Assembly (NCBI GenBank): GCA_035079385.1
Contig: JAVHKY010000030.1
Span: forward strand, 558,001 to 622,000
Origin: Aspidiotus rigidus
Lineage: Eukaryota > Arthropoda > Insecta > Hemiptera > Diaspididae
Reading direction: 5' to 3'
Length of the DNA stretch: 64,000 bases
The position numbers were made by a program, and so were the translations under genes. The notes beneath the pieces were generated by a model, which was not told the origin of the DNA, made no database searches, and saw nothing but the letters and a program-made list of their open reading frames with translations. Below are positions 14,101-25,099 of this stretch, piece by piece (position 1 is the stretch's first letter; every line of letters starts with the position of its first letter).

Positions 14101-16750
14101 AAATAATTTGATAATGAAATAATTTGACAACTGCGGTTGGAAAAATATTTCATGACCGAATCGAGACGAGAGGCTATAGAAAGATCTCCAGGTACTTGAA
14201 AAGAGGCTTTACACCAGAGGTCATACTCTATCTAAAAGATGTCAATTTTTATTTCGTCGAGGTCGATGAAAGAAGCGCTAAACTTTTCGTTCAAACTTCT
14301 TGAAGAAAATTAAAACAGTTTTCCACGACAAAGTTTCATTTTTCCACAGTTCAAGCCAGTATTTTAAAGAGAAGATAAATACCAGCTTAAGTCACAAGTT
14401 CGTTTTCTAATTGAAATATTGAATCATGATCTGTACACTCAGCGGCTGAGTTTCACAAATTCTCAGTAATCAGCGTTAAATGAGCTGATTTCAACTTGAC
14501 ACATTGGTAGATAAATCGAGACCACACATGCCAGATAAAAATTTTGCGAAAGAAAAGCGAATAAAAAATTCTTGAAGTTTTAGATATGACTGAGTCAAGA
14601 ATTTCTTTGCATGGACACCTCCATTCCCCTCTTTGAAAGTTTCAATCTTTTTTAGGTTAGAGGTACGTGAATACTTTGGATACTCACAAGAATTCTTACA
14701 ACCATACAAGATGAGTCCTGAGACGCAATTCTTCAAAGACCCTAACTAGGTCGAGGTCATTCGAGATCAGGGGTATGACGAGAGTACTTCAAGTCAATAT
14801 CAATGGGCTCTCTGAGTCTCCTCCCTTTCCACTAAACATACCTCATTACGTCATATAGGATCAGAAACGGATACTTCAGGGTATTTTAGATGCAGGTCAT
14901 TGGGTTTCCAAATCCAGTTGTATTTTGGTTGACTGATGGCCTAGTATTTGGTAGCATATTATCTTAAAATTGATAATTTGTATTTTATAGAACTTTCAGA
15001 TCTGCAAGTGGCTGATTGATAATACCGAGAAACCGTGAGAAAATAAGGAAAAACCTACGTATCCTGATAGTGTGCACTTGTTCTCAAATATTTGGTGCAA
15101 TCATTCAAGGATTCGAAGATACACAAGAGAGCAATGAACCATAAAAGCTTTTGAGTAAAATTAGGAAGAGAGCAAGGCAAGTGTACGAAATGTACCATGG
15201 TTGATGGATAAATATACTTTTTTCCAACATTACAGAGAGGGACAACATGCACTATGCTAATTTACGCAATCAGAGGGCATGAATACTTCTTCAAGTCTGA
15301 ATTTGATAAGGCTTGAAATAAGGGGCCCATCGTGAAAACACTTTGTCAGAATGAAAAAGATTCGAGATGTTAAATCCAATACACTAGCCTAAAACGCAAG
15401 AACTAATGCAAGAAATTCGCACAGAAACCCCTTCAGAGGGGAAAACAAAGGTATTTTGAACGAGATAGTCAGTCAGTGCGGATGGTCGCGGTGGTGGAGT
15501 CACAATTCACCAAAGATCGACTACGGGGCCTAAACTCTCGTAAACCAAGGGAACAACTTACTCGAGGACAGTAAAAATTACCCAGAATGTGCTCACGCGG
15601 CTTCTGGTATACTTTTGGTGGGAAATTTTTCGACGCGAAGACTGCTCAAGATAGTGCAAATGTGGAATTCAGAGATCTAACTCCTACTGCGATATTAATC
15701 AAAGGGAGGAAAAAATTATGAAACAACAGAAAACGCACGAATTTGTCCTCCTTCTCAGTGGAGTTTGATCCTAAGATCTCTTCACCTGTAGAAAACAGTC
15801 GCGAAAATAATTTCGCCACTTACATAGGGTAGCACAAATCTGTTCCTCTTTCGTCCTAAACCTCTCATTCAAAACAGACTCTACTGATTTCAATACCTGA
15901 CTCTCGACAACAACAATAATCAAAAATCGAGTAAGTTACATGAAATTGCGCAACATATGTATTACTGTTTCAAGAGGGAAACTTTCGTATCACGCTAATC
16001 GCTCATATAGTAACGTTCAAGTTGGATTTTGTTCTAAATAAAGCGCATAACGTTCTTCTCAATTTCACCTTATCGGATCGTAGAGATCACATGAGCTTGA
16101 TAACACTACACGAACGAAAGAGAAAAACCTCATTAAACTTATGACACGAAGTTAACGTTTTATCAAGGGTAACTCGTAGCGTACAACATTTCTATCAACA
16201 TTCACAGGATGATGACTCAGACTCAACAATCGGATGAATTTTTTCATCTAGTACACCGCGCACACATACAAGGGTATTCGAAGTGAAAGAAATACATACA
16301 CTGTGTTCCAAACGGCTGATTCGGATTCCACTCTTTCAATATCATCCGAGTAAGGGATAGGTGAACAGACCAAATGGTAAGGCAAAGTTCTGTCATCTTT
16401 CGAAAGCTCTTCGACGAAGAAAGCTTCACCTGACTCTCCAAGTTTCATATAAATGTCACACGGTTCGCCATTGATCTCGATTTCCACCTGAAAATTGAAA
16501 CGAAATCTTTTGTAATCAATCGAGTGTATATGCAAAGAGACGCGTGCAGATCTAGAGAGTGCGAGCTCACAATTTTTTCGCGACTTCGGAGCACACCAAT
16601 TTTTCCGAAACGAACGTGAAAAGGCGAACAGGTGTAGCTTCCATCCGGCTGTTCTACCACGACCACATCGATCGCTCCTGTTAGGGTGGCAGCGTTAATT
16701 TCTTTATAGGCGTATCTAAAATTGTCGATGAATCTTCCAAGATAGTTCAT
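5164..16750 (-). CDS. Lpin: Lipin, phosphatidate phosphatase (5' five coding exons; partial)
   Basis: Lipins are Mg-dependent phosphatidate phosphatases that make diacylglycerol and also act as nuclear coregulators. Five coding exons join in frame: 16571-16750, 16300-16487, 13189-13734, 12877-13103 and 5164-5346 (441 codons plus one base). The N-LIP domain starts at [15 protein letters not shown] and includes [19 protein letters not shown] and [20 protein letters not shown]. Exon 3 carries a basic nuclear-localisation-like run KKKRRRRRK (near residue 220) and HFFSDTDI. Exon 4 has WRWGELP. Exon 5 has [11 protein letters not shown], matching the mid-protein lipin motif. The HAD catalytic domain (DxDxT) is absent and must lie left of position 1, since exon 5 ends in a good donor (AAG|GTAATT) in phase 1. 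For exon 2, only the GTATGT donor two bases past a GTGTAT alternative keeps the frame into exon 3. Confidence 0.9.
7030..7395 (+). pseudogene. R1-like LINE relict, reverse transcriptase C-terminal region
   Basis: The translation reads [15 protein letters not shown], then a [18 protein letters not shown] stretch and LLAEERA. This is the typical post-RT segment of R1/Jockey-type LINEs (LLYGa.vWad..., AYRTVS, Er). In another frame near 7325-7393 it continues with [18 protein letters not shown], the conserved segment before the C-terminal zinc knuckle. The frame changes between these pieces and no RT core is nearby, so this is a short decayed fragment inside a lipin intron. Confidence 0.65.
8104..8706. 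repeat. Duplicated GGTTCC/GAACCC-rich segment
   Basis: Two related blocks (about 8105-8302 and 8462-8706) share a TTCTTG...ATTGTGGG start, several GGTTCCAGAACCC motifs and a TTGGTTCCGGTTCTCAGCCC end. The motifs are near-palindromic. Short open frames in the blocks are repeat artefacts. Confidence 0.6.
8735..9062. repeat. Minisatellite of AAAACATGTTTTT units
   Basis: Roughly a dozen imperfect copies of a motif of about 25-30 bp, GTTTAAAACATGTTTTTCA, run head to tail. Each carries the palindrome AAACATGTTT. A similar but sparser block lies at 39.11-39.52 kb. Confidence 0.7.
10355..10678 (+). other. Unrecognised 107-codon open frame next to RT-like remnant
   Basis: The frame starts [20 protein letters not shown] and ends in QKLDQELG. 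It is less AT-rich than its surroundings. I recognise no domain. It ends about 80 bases before the possible Penelope-like remnant on the same strand, so it may be part of the same dead element. Confidence 0.2.
10760..11000 (+). pseudogene. Possible Penelope-like element reverse transcriptase remnant
   Basis: One frame reads [10 protein letters not shown], a stop, then [20 protein letters not shown] and an [18 protein letters not shown] stretch. This resembles the late RT region of Penelope-like elements (FLDlxi... yRKpT.T...ip..S.Hp..hK). It has an internal stop and no neighbouring RT core or GIY-YIG domain was found, so the call rests on a short match. Confidence 0.35.
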
Positions 16751-19575
16751 GGTCCATCAAAAGAACAACGATAACCACAAAGAAACGATATTAAACTACG
16801 CGGATGATTCTCATTTAGATGACGACTAGGGTAATATGGACATCGCAAAACGAAAGGACACACTGTGATATTCGGTACCAATGATTCGATTCGAAAATGC
16901 CAATTGAAGTAAAAACTTACACTGTAACTGGACTACGAACAGAATGAACACTAACAGCTGCTCGCAAAACGACTACGAATTTTTATTGTGTTACGAGACG
17001 AAATCCTTCGGGAAACACGATAAGCTTGGTTACTTCGAAGCGTTACACCGACGACTGACTAAACCATTCGCATTCGCATCATAGCAACAGCAACACAACG
17101 CTACGCCAGTGCAGCATAATTTTCGCATTTGTTTGGTCAATACAGCATAAACAAGTTGTATTTTCAAAATCGAAAGATCAGCTGACGAGCTGTTCCAACT
17201 TATTATTGGTACGTTGCCGTAAGGTGAGTTTACTTCACTTCATTGGTATGTATGATACACGACGATCGCAGACGATTCACGATCGCTAAGCTGTCCGTGT
17301 ACATAAAATTCAACATAATAAAAAATTCGAATTCAAACTAATCGTATGATGAAATGATGAGAAGAAAGAGCGACAGAAGCGAACAGCAAATTAGTGAATT
17401 GATTACAGCAATGATGACCCAATTTTGTTAAGTTGCAGCCAGGCAGCGACACGTCCATCACCACTCGTTATCAAGTGGAACCTCCACGCGAACGCTTCCG
17501 GTTCTATCCGTTCCGCTTCGGTCGATCATCATCACGAGTACGAGGTATTGTAGGGGTCGCTATCGTCGATAATTCTTCAGCCAAAGTCGCTCTGTTTCAT
17601 CATGTTTCATGTTTGAAGAGAACTTGAAAATCCGTTTACATGTATTCGTGTTGAGGATATTACTTTGGATATTACCATGAACTGTATAATTATAGTTTAA
17701 GGACCTAATATAGTCAATGATAATACCTGGCTCCCACCATAGTCCGCTCATAAATTTTCTTCGATCGACGTATAGGCGCACCTGCTCCATGATTTTTTGA
17801 GAAAAATATCTTTTGCGCAGAAATGAAGATGAGAGGGTGCGACACTTGATACAGTTGAATCAAATTTGTTCTGATGTAACAATACCCCTTATTGTGAGCT
17901 GACTTAAGGCTCTTTTTGTTTTATTCAGGAGGACCAATAATTCCAATTACTGTATGAAGTAGTAATTAGGGCGCTATTAGGGCACAATGGATACAAGTAA
18001 ATTTTGCTACTCATTCATTTAGTCATCCTGTCATTGACTCCGTCAAATTGCCGGTTTATTCAGCAGATTCTTGCTTGAATTCTTTTGTATAGGAACAGAC
18101 TATTTACATTGGAGTAAAGAACACTGAATATAATAATTTTCACAAATATTTCAAAATGATTTTCCTATCAACACAAAAATATTGTCAAAAACAAAATTTG
18201 GTATAGCACACTGAATTGGTGTACTACAAAAATAGTATAAAATATAATACGCTGGTCAGTTTACATATTGAAGAATTTTGACTCTGATGGGTAAATGATT
18301 ACATATAGCTTACTTCTTTGCCATGGTAATTTGCAAAATCACCTGAAAATTGTAGGTTCAACATTCAAAATGTAATGATTTTGACAAAACAAACACACTA
18401 AACTGACAAATATGACTTACACAAATGTCTTGTACCTACTTCCTGCTGGAATGAGAACCAATCTATTGAACTAGTTGTTTACTATTTGCGGATTAAGAAG
18501 TGCCTGGCCTGGGGTATTGTACATTACCTATTTATAGGGCTCTATTATTATCATTCCATTTAAGAACAATTGAATTCAAAGTTTCATTTTCAAAATAACT
18601 CATCAAATAAATATTTCTGAGGAAAATCATGAGAATAAAAGTAATACAGTTTGAAATCATCTATAATTTGAGGCCACTTTCAAACATCTTGTGCAATTTT
18701 TTTTTATCATCTCCCATAAAGAAATGTATACAGATGCTTCCACCTAGTGAGAGTTCCCAACGGTGCCATATAGACCTATTGAGGAACTGATTTCCCATGA
18801 TGATTATTGTGTCATGTGTACAGAGAAAATGCAAAATGTCATGAGATTTTTTTTGCAATAATATCATGAGATCATGAGACTGAGTCGAGAATCCATTTGA
18901 AGAAAATGAAAAATTGATATAATTACATTTTGATTAGGTGCCTATTGCATCATGAGTTTGAGAATATTGTCTGAAAATGAAAAATTATTCATCCTATACC
19001 CTATCATAACTTCATAAGGTTTTGTTTTCAGCTTCATATTCAAATATATACATAGGTAGTTTTAGAATCAGAAACTTAAACAGAATCACCTATAGTGCAG
19101 CTTTTCAGAAGTTGTTATTCATTTTAGAGTCTGAAAAAGAAAAGGATAATAATGATTTAAAAAAACACTAGGTACCTAACCAATTTTGTTCTGTTTCAAA
19201 TAGCCATATAGAGGCAAAGCTGAATGAACCCAAATAACAAAATTTACAAAAAGTTGTGTTAAGAACGGATTTTAGGTACAAAAAATAATTCAAGTCAACA
19301 ATTGAGAAAAATAGTAAAACTTTTTTAAATTGTGCAGTATACAAAATATTAACTAAACCAATAGAGCAAAGACAATTGCAAGATATAAGTTAGGCATAGA
19401 TATCCGAATTAAAACTTTCCTTGACTGAATGGAAAACTTCATTACATCCTCTTCGAAAAGAACGTGACAATTATTATCAACAAGAAATTACTCAAAAAAG
19501 TAAACAGGACCTCATATATTGTGTAAAATCTACAAATTCTCATCGATATACCTACTTATAGTGTATTAATTGACA
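16751..19575. other. Lipin upstream region and MESH1 downstream region, no gene seen
   Basis: 16751-17200 should hold the lipin 5' UTR and promoter; a donor-like GTAAGT on the minus strand near 16918 hints at an untranslated first exon. The rest is AT-rich with short open frames only (17433-17627, 17560-17790, 18661-18867) that carry no recognisable domain. Confidence 0.4.
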
Positions 19576-20318
19576 TTAACTGGGACAATGTTTTGCAAAT
19601 ATTTCATCCAGTTCTTTCTCAATAGCGGCGTTAGTTCCTCTGATAGGGTCAACGACTTGTCTCGCCCACTTGAAGTACTCTTCCCTGCGGGTTTCCGTCC
19701 ATCCGACTGGAATCTCTCTGCTCAAATCTCGTAGGTTGTAAAGCTTGTCAGCCAGTCGAACGAGACGAGCCTCGAACGTGAGTTTAGGCGCATTTTCAAT
19801 CTATATGATAAACAATATAAATCAGGTACCTACTCGAAGATTTCACAAATTTTAACAACTTAGATTCGTTTTAGTTGTTTTTACTTGAAGAGTTTTTCGT
19901 TTCATTTTTGGGAGACTTTTGTCGTCCGTCACTTCGGCTACTATATTCGTCACGAACTGCCCAAAATTCTCGGCTAATTCTTCGAACGTTGTTTCTGTAT
20001 CCTCAACAGTATCGTGTAAAATGGCAGCTTGTATAACATTTAAATCAGTTATTCCGGCTTCCTCGGTCAGTATAAACGCAACCCCTACGATTAAAAAACA
20101 ATAGTATCTAAGTGAAAAGGATCCAATTTTAGGGTAACGCAATTTGACAAAGTCAACGCGACCATCTTGTACAGTAGGTTTAGGTACTTACCGAGTGGAT
20201 GATTGATATAAGGAGTTTGGGCTTCGTCACATCTTCGCCCGTCTTTATGTTTTAGAGCGGCAAAATTCACACATTTGATCAAGTCCAATATAATTTTCCC
20301 AAAAATATTGGAGCCCAT
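19576..20318 (-). CDS. Mesh1: MESH1, metazoan SpoT homologue (HD hydrolase)
   Basis: MESH1/HDDC3 is a Mn-dependent HD-domain hydrolase that removes pyrophosphate from (p)ppGpp in vitro and is reported to dephosphorylate NADPH. Three coding exons (20192-20318, 19885-20084, 19576-19800) total 552 bases, 183 residues, close to the family's roughly 179. Visible motifs are TPYINHPLG (metal-site His), an ILHDTVEDTETTFEEL stretch (the HD pair at about 66-67), EVTDDKSLPK, and LADKLYNLRDLS with the late metal Asp. The phases (1, 0) fit GTAAGT and GTAAAA donors. There is no TGS or synthetase domain, as expected for animals. It precedes the capping enzyme gene on the same strand. Confidence 0.93.
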
Positions 20319-21344
20319 GGTAGGCGAGAGTGGATTTGGAAATTAAGGCAGAACAATTAAAAAGTGATTTTTTTAAAACAAAAGATGATATCACGTTCTA
20401 GGCGATCGGAATTTCCTCAACTGATAAGCTTTCTGTAAAAGATGATAAACATTACCGGTAAGTAGACAAGAAAAATAAATCATGCCATGAAAAACCGTAA
20501 AAATAAGAAGATTCTGAATGTTTTGCAGTCCTCGTGTATCAATAAAGAATTGTGCAGGTATATATTTTTCTCTCTTTCCTCGGCAAGTGACATGCTGTAA
20601 ATATTAAACTGGAATCGAAAGAGAAGTCCATATAAGACTTTCCAATGGTACGAAACACTGTTCAGAAATAAAGTAGCCTAATGAAGATAATTGTTGGTGA
20701 ACCAATTTTGTTGAGAAAGACGAATAATGGAATCAACGCTTCTAGGCTACCCATCTCTTCTATCTTTGTGTATTGATAAAGAAATTGAATTTAAAATTTG
20801 ACGATGAAGGTTTGTAGAAAAAATAAACACCTCATTAGAGCATACTCCAGCAACTATTGAAATTACAGAAAAATCAAGTTCTTACTTAAAAAAACTAAGG
20901 AAAAATTGGAGAATTTTGAAGCCAAATAATACAAGCAGGCAGAGGTAAAAGTTGCCGAAATTCCTCTCAGCTTCACATAGAAGAGTTTAGAAAAATTTGG
21001 ATCTGATTCTTATTGTTTTGTATCGTTTGAATATTCATTTCATATTATCGCACAAAGTCTTTCCGAAGTATGCAATATTTTTTCACTAATTTTTTCATTT
21101 TTTATGGGTGCTTAGTTTCCAAGAGCAGTCTGTTCGAGTTCGTTGACGAGAATTGGTGAAATTACTTTGATTTTTCGTTTTTGCAAAAAAATAAAAAACA
21201 TGCATAATCACGTATAAAATATTGCATTTAACAGATACATCAGAAACAAATAATAATGATAATTGTAATAAAATAATAATTATAATAATCTTAATAATAG
21301 ACGTTCAAAATAAATTTAAGAAACAAAACTTTCTTCGAATGTAC
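20319..21344. other. Intergenic, MESH1 5' side to capping enzyme 3' side
   Basis: AT-rich sequence with homopolymer runs and an AT repeat (about 21240-21300). It probably contains the capping-enzyme 3' UTR and the MESH1 promoter. No open frame of interest. Confidence 0.4.
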
Positions 21345-23138
21345 TCAGCTAGGTCGGGGTCGTTTTACAGGTGGTGGACGATTAGGAGGAGGCATTGGTT
21401 CTTTATAGGCATTATTCTCGATGTATTCTAAAAGCATGGCTTCGGTAACAGGCGACTTGATGCTCTCCAAGACAGCTAGGGCTGTCCTCTCAGCGTTCGG
21501 AAATGACTTATCTGTTCGCTCGCGCATGAACACCCATTGATTATTCTCCAATTTACATTCGATTATTTTGTGATTAAGTTCGCGTAAGGCTTTATTACAT
21601 TTCATGCGGCCGAAACACTTTCCACTGCCGACCATCAGGTATCCGATATATTCAGGCAGACAGCCTTCTTTCTTCTCGCATTTCACCTCCAATTTGAAAT
21701 CGATCGAATTCATGGAGGTCGGTTTCCACTTGAGCACTTGATCGGACGTACCGTATGTATAAGGATCCTGAGATGGCTGAAAAATTAGACCGTCCGGAGG
21801 ATGCGTTAGTTGTTTAGCGAATTTTTCGCCTAGTAAGGTTTTCGCGCACTGTACCTCGTAAAAGGGTTTTGCGCGTACGCTGAACGGCTCTCTTTCTTTA
21901 AAAATACGCCCTTCTTTCATGGCCTGTATTCTCGGACCAATAATGTCATTATGAATCGCAGCCATTCTCATTGGTACAAACGGTTTTGCGCCGATATGTT
22001 CACCTTCCAAAAAAACGATGTCGTAGACTAGATAACGCGGGTACAATTTATGACCGTCTTTGTCGATGACCATCTCACCGTCTAGCAGAGTATTTGTTAA
22101 GTGTTGAGTAGGATTGTTACGTTGAAAAAATTTGAGGTTGTCGACCTTGAAAACACTGTCATCTCTGTCAATGAAGTAGACTTCGTCATCGCCCCCGATG
22201 TACATCATGTAACGTGTACCGTCCGCCTTCCAAGAAACGCGGTATTCTTTAACTGAAAGTAATTGCATATTAGTGCGATCCATGGAGACGGGTTGTGACC
22301 CAACAAACGAGTCCCCATTTTGCATGGTCAAGGCTCCGATTTTTCGTCGAATATTTGTAATTTTTTCTCGATCGGTGATTGGTTCAGTACCTGGCACACC
22401 GTCCATAAATGTAGGATTATCCTTAAACCGTGCACCTTTTCTTCGGCGATTATTGTTTCCATTGAATTTATTAAGATTTGCTTCCTCGATTAATGTATTT
22501 TGCTCTTCGTAACACCAGTCAGGTAAAGGCGGCGGAGGAGGAGCATCAGAAACATCGTCATAACGTTCGTACAACTCTTTTATGTACTCGGGTTTGTAAA
22601 TACCTGGTTTACGAACGTTGGCGAATTGTGCTAGAGCTGCCTCTACGCTGCATTCCGTCTCCTCAATCAGATATGAGACGATCAAGAAACCCGTTCGATT
22701 GAAACCGTGCGTACAATGAACGCCGATCAAATTGATCGGGTCTCGCGATACGAAGATTTTACATAAATCGATGAAAGTTCGCGTTTGTTCGAGGCTGGGG
22801 GCACCTTCGTGACCCTGACATTCTATCTTCGTATACCTGCAATCGTTACTGGAGATCGTTTCGCTGTCATAAAAACGCTTTGTCTTCGTCAGATCGATCC
22901 AAAGGCCGATGCGCGGTCGCTCGTTATGCTTGGCGCTCACGGTTATATTTTTCGCGGACTGAAATACCATACTCGGCGTGAATCTGTACTGTATGGGTAC
23001 TTGATCGTTGAATTTATCATCTAACGGCGTCTTGAAGGCTAGGAACTTATCGAGAATGAGACCCTCCGCTTTGCGTGGGCAGCGCAACCATCGCTCGGGT
23101 AGTGGACCAGGACCGCCTCTACGATTTTGGTCGTTCAT
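21345..23138 (-). CDS. mRNA-cap: mRNA capping enzyme (RNA triphosphatase-guanylyltransferase)
   Basis: The bifunctional nuclear enzyme removes the 5' gamma-phosphate of nascent RNA and adds GMP. The CDS is uninterrupted, 597 residues, the same length as the human protein. The N-terminal cysteine-phosphatase fold has the signature HCTHGFNRTG (about 141-150, catalytic Cys142). The guanylyltransferase domain has VSWKADGTRYMM with the GMP-accepting Lys304, then TLLDGEMVID, DGLIFQP and VLKWKP. The C-terminal OB part ends with WVFMRERTDKSFPNA and a Pro/Arg tail. I start at the Met at 23138: a possible upstream Met (23159) overlaps a likely 3' splice site, TTTGTTTAG, seven bases before this ATG, which implies a 5' UTR intron. 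Confidence 0.96.
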   Translation of the reverse strand: MNDQNRRGGPGPLPERWLRCPRKAEGLILDKFLAFKTPLDDKFNDQVPIQYRFTPSMVFQSAKNITVSAKHNERPRIGLWIDLTKTKRFYDSETISSNDCRYTKIECQGHEGAPSLEQTRTFIDLCKIFVSRDPINLIGVHCTHGFNRTGFLIVSYLIEETECSVEAALAQFANVRKPGIYKPEYIKELYERYDDVSDAPPPPPLPDWCYEEQNTLIEEANLNKFNGNNNRRRKGARFKDNPTFMDGVPGTEPITDREKITNIRRKIGALTMQNGDSFVGSQPVSMDRTNMQLLSVKEYRVSWKADGTRYMMYIGGDDEVYFIDRDDSVFKVDNLKFFQRNNPTQHLTNTLLDGEMVIDKDGHKLYPRYLVYDIVFLEGEHIGAKPFVPMRMAAIHNDIIGPRIQAMKEGRIFKEREPFSVRAKPFYEVQCAKTLLGEKFAKQLTHPPDGLIFQPSQDPYTYGTSDQVLKWKPTSMNSIDFKLEVKCEKKEGCLPEYIGYLMVGSGKCFGRMKCNKALRELNHKIIECKLENNQWVFMRERTDKSFPNAERTALAVLESIKSPVTEAMLLEYIENNAYKEPMPPPNRPPPVKRPRPS

Positions 23139-24151
23139 GCTTCGCCTAAACAAACGCAAAAGTACTTAATTATAGTCGACGTAATTCCAATTGACGATTA
23201 AATATCAGTGATCAACCTTTTTTTAGAGAACGGGGTGGGGGTCGGCAGATTTGCTTTGAGAAACGAATTCTCGTTGTTTGCAGCGAATCAGTGAATCGAT
23301 TTCAAAACAAAAGGCCAGCGTAAGAATGCTGAGACAGAAAGGGGCGATGAACAGGAGGAAATAAGGTAGTGATTGTTTGAAAAAATCATATTGAAAATAA
23401 TGAGATTACTAACAAAATTTGAATAGGAAATATAGAGCGCTTACGGGTAAAAGTTATTTCTCTGACATGGAGTAGAATTTTCAGAGAAAAGTTCATAAAG
23501 AAGGGAATGGATTAGAAGTCATTGGTAACGATCAAGAAAACATATCAACTAACCTAATTACTCCACTAGGTACATTTTCTATGCACTACGAGGAGCAGGA
23601 AACCAACGGTAATCAGCATGAATTCCAGTAAAGTTGATGCAGTCTAGCCAACATGAATGAGGAAACAATAGTTGCGACAATACCTGAAGAAAAACACAAA
23701 ATGAAAATGTAAATCCTTGAGAGTTCAACCCATTTTCTTAAAAACTTGATTGAACGAACGAAATCTGATTCAAATTTGAAAGCTAATGTATCTTGGTCAT
23801 CTTTGATATTTTTCAATCACGCATATCTCGTTAAATCAAAGCTAGACATCATAAAACTCCAAAGATACGCGTTACGATCTAAACTGAAGCTCCCCTACAC
23901 GCATTTATATTCGATAAAACTTCATCGGACCATTCACACACAAATAACACAAACTCGAACATTCCAGTAAAATTTTTATATAAAGAGACGAACAAACACA
24001 AAAAAGCTACATCGTCCATTCGATTTAGTAGATAATTGCTAAAGTTTAACACAAGATTAATGTAAGAAGCTCTAGTTCACATCTGATACCCTCATACACT
24101 CTAAAAAAAAATACAAGATTCGATGTTCAACTCGTAAAACATTGATTAGAA
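23139..24151. other. Intergenic, capping enzyme promoter side and CHORD gene 3' side
   Basis: AT-rich with no supported gene. It should contain the non-coding first exon and promoter of the capping enzyme and the CHORD gene 3' UTR. Short open frames at 23613-23816 and 23746-23970 show no domain. Confidence 0.4.
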
Positions 24152-25099
24152 TTATTTTACTGCATCTTTATTCAAGTTTAGCCATCGATCACCGTACATC
24201 TTGACCAATTTTAATTCGATCTTAGTGGGCAACATGGTGACCGTGCACTCATCGACTTTAACAGCACTAAATAAGTGGTAATTTTGTTCGAATATTTGCT
24301 CTTCGGCAGGAAAATAAATGTGAATTCTAAGTTTAGTCGGCGACAACGAGATATCCGATTTCTCGGGATCGTAATTTTTAGCGAACACAGATACGATCAC
24401 GTTAGTTCCGGTTTGATGCCAGTCCATTCGACAGTCTATTTTCTCTTTCTCTTTGAACCATAAATGATCACCTGTGGTACATCCGACTTGCTCCAAAAAT
24501 TTAGAGAAATCTGTCGTTCTTTTTCGACAGCATGACCAGTATTTTAGACCTTCGTGAAATATGGCTGAACCAGGATGGTAACGACACGTTGCGTCGATCT
24601 CGACGTCGAACGTCAGACCACAACTAGGATTCTTACAAGGCGTACCGATTGGAACTGGTCCGTTTTTATCAATCTGTTCTACCTTCTTCGCCGTGGTAAC
24701 TTGTAATCTAGGCGAAATAATCGGTATCAAAGTTTTCAACGGTAAATCATCGGAAATTTCTTCTCTTTTCGGTCGACTGCTATCGAGCTTCATAGTCGTG
24801 CACTGAGACAGAATACTTTCGACCGTGTTCATCAATGTATCGTCCGCATTCGATTTAGGTTTATCCAGCGAAATAGGGCGAGTGCTGTTGTGTTTCCCTC
24901 GTTCGCAACCTTTGAAATTAAGAAACTCTGTAAAATCCGTCGACTTCCTGTGGCAACAAGTCCATTCCTTGTATGCATCATGAAAATACGGTTCTCCGCT
25001 ATGATACACACAACTCTCTTCGGTGTTATCGTCCTCGTCGAACTTCTGTCCGCATCCTCTGTTATAACACAGCACTAATTTTTTATTCACTTCTCCCAT
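24152..25099 (-). CDS. CHORDC1: CHORD/CS-domain co-chaperone (morgana / CHORDC1)
   Basis: The 315-residue protein has two zinc-binding CHORD domains and a CS domain, the layout of morgana/melusin-type HSP90 co-chaperones, which also affect centrosome duplication. CHORD1 is at about 11-70 (CYNRGCGQKFD, YHSGEPYFHD, WTCCH, GCERGKH). CHORD2 is at about 155-212 (CKNPSCGLTFD, YHPGSAIFHEG, WSCC, GCTTGDH). The CS domain spans about 223-303 (CRMDWHQTGTNVIVSVFAKN, WLNLN end). The CDS is intronless, but TTTTCAG lies just before AACATG, so a 5' UTR intron is likely. There is no acidic C-terminal tail like melusin's, which favours the CHORDC1 type. Confidence 0.95.
   Translation of the reverse strand: MGEVNKKLVLCYNRGCGQKFDEDDNTEESCVYHSGEPYFHDAYKEWTCCHRKSTDFTEFLNFKGCERGKHNSTRPISLDKPKSNADDTLMNTVESILSQCTTMKLDSSRPKREEISDDLPLKTLIPIISPRLQVTTAKKVEQIDKNGPVPIGTPCKNPSCGLTFDVEIDATCRYHPGSAIFHEGLKYWSCCRKRTTDFSKFLEQVGCTTGDHLWFKEKEKIDCRMDWHQTGTNVIVSVFAKNYDPEKSDISLSPTKLRIHIYFPAEEQIFEQNYHLFSAVKVDECTVTMLPTKIELKLVKMYGDRWLNLNKDAVK

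Noticed and set aside
16244..16441. Second minus-strand frame over lipin exon 2
   Set aside because: It is out of frame with the conserved N-LIP sequence; the exon frame is fixed by the lipin motifs.
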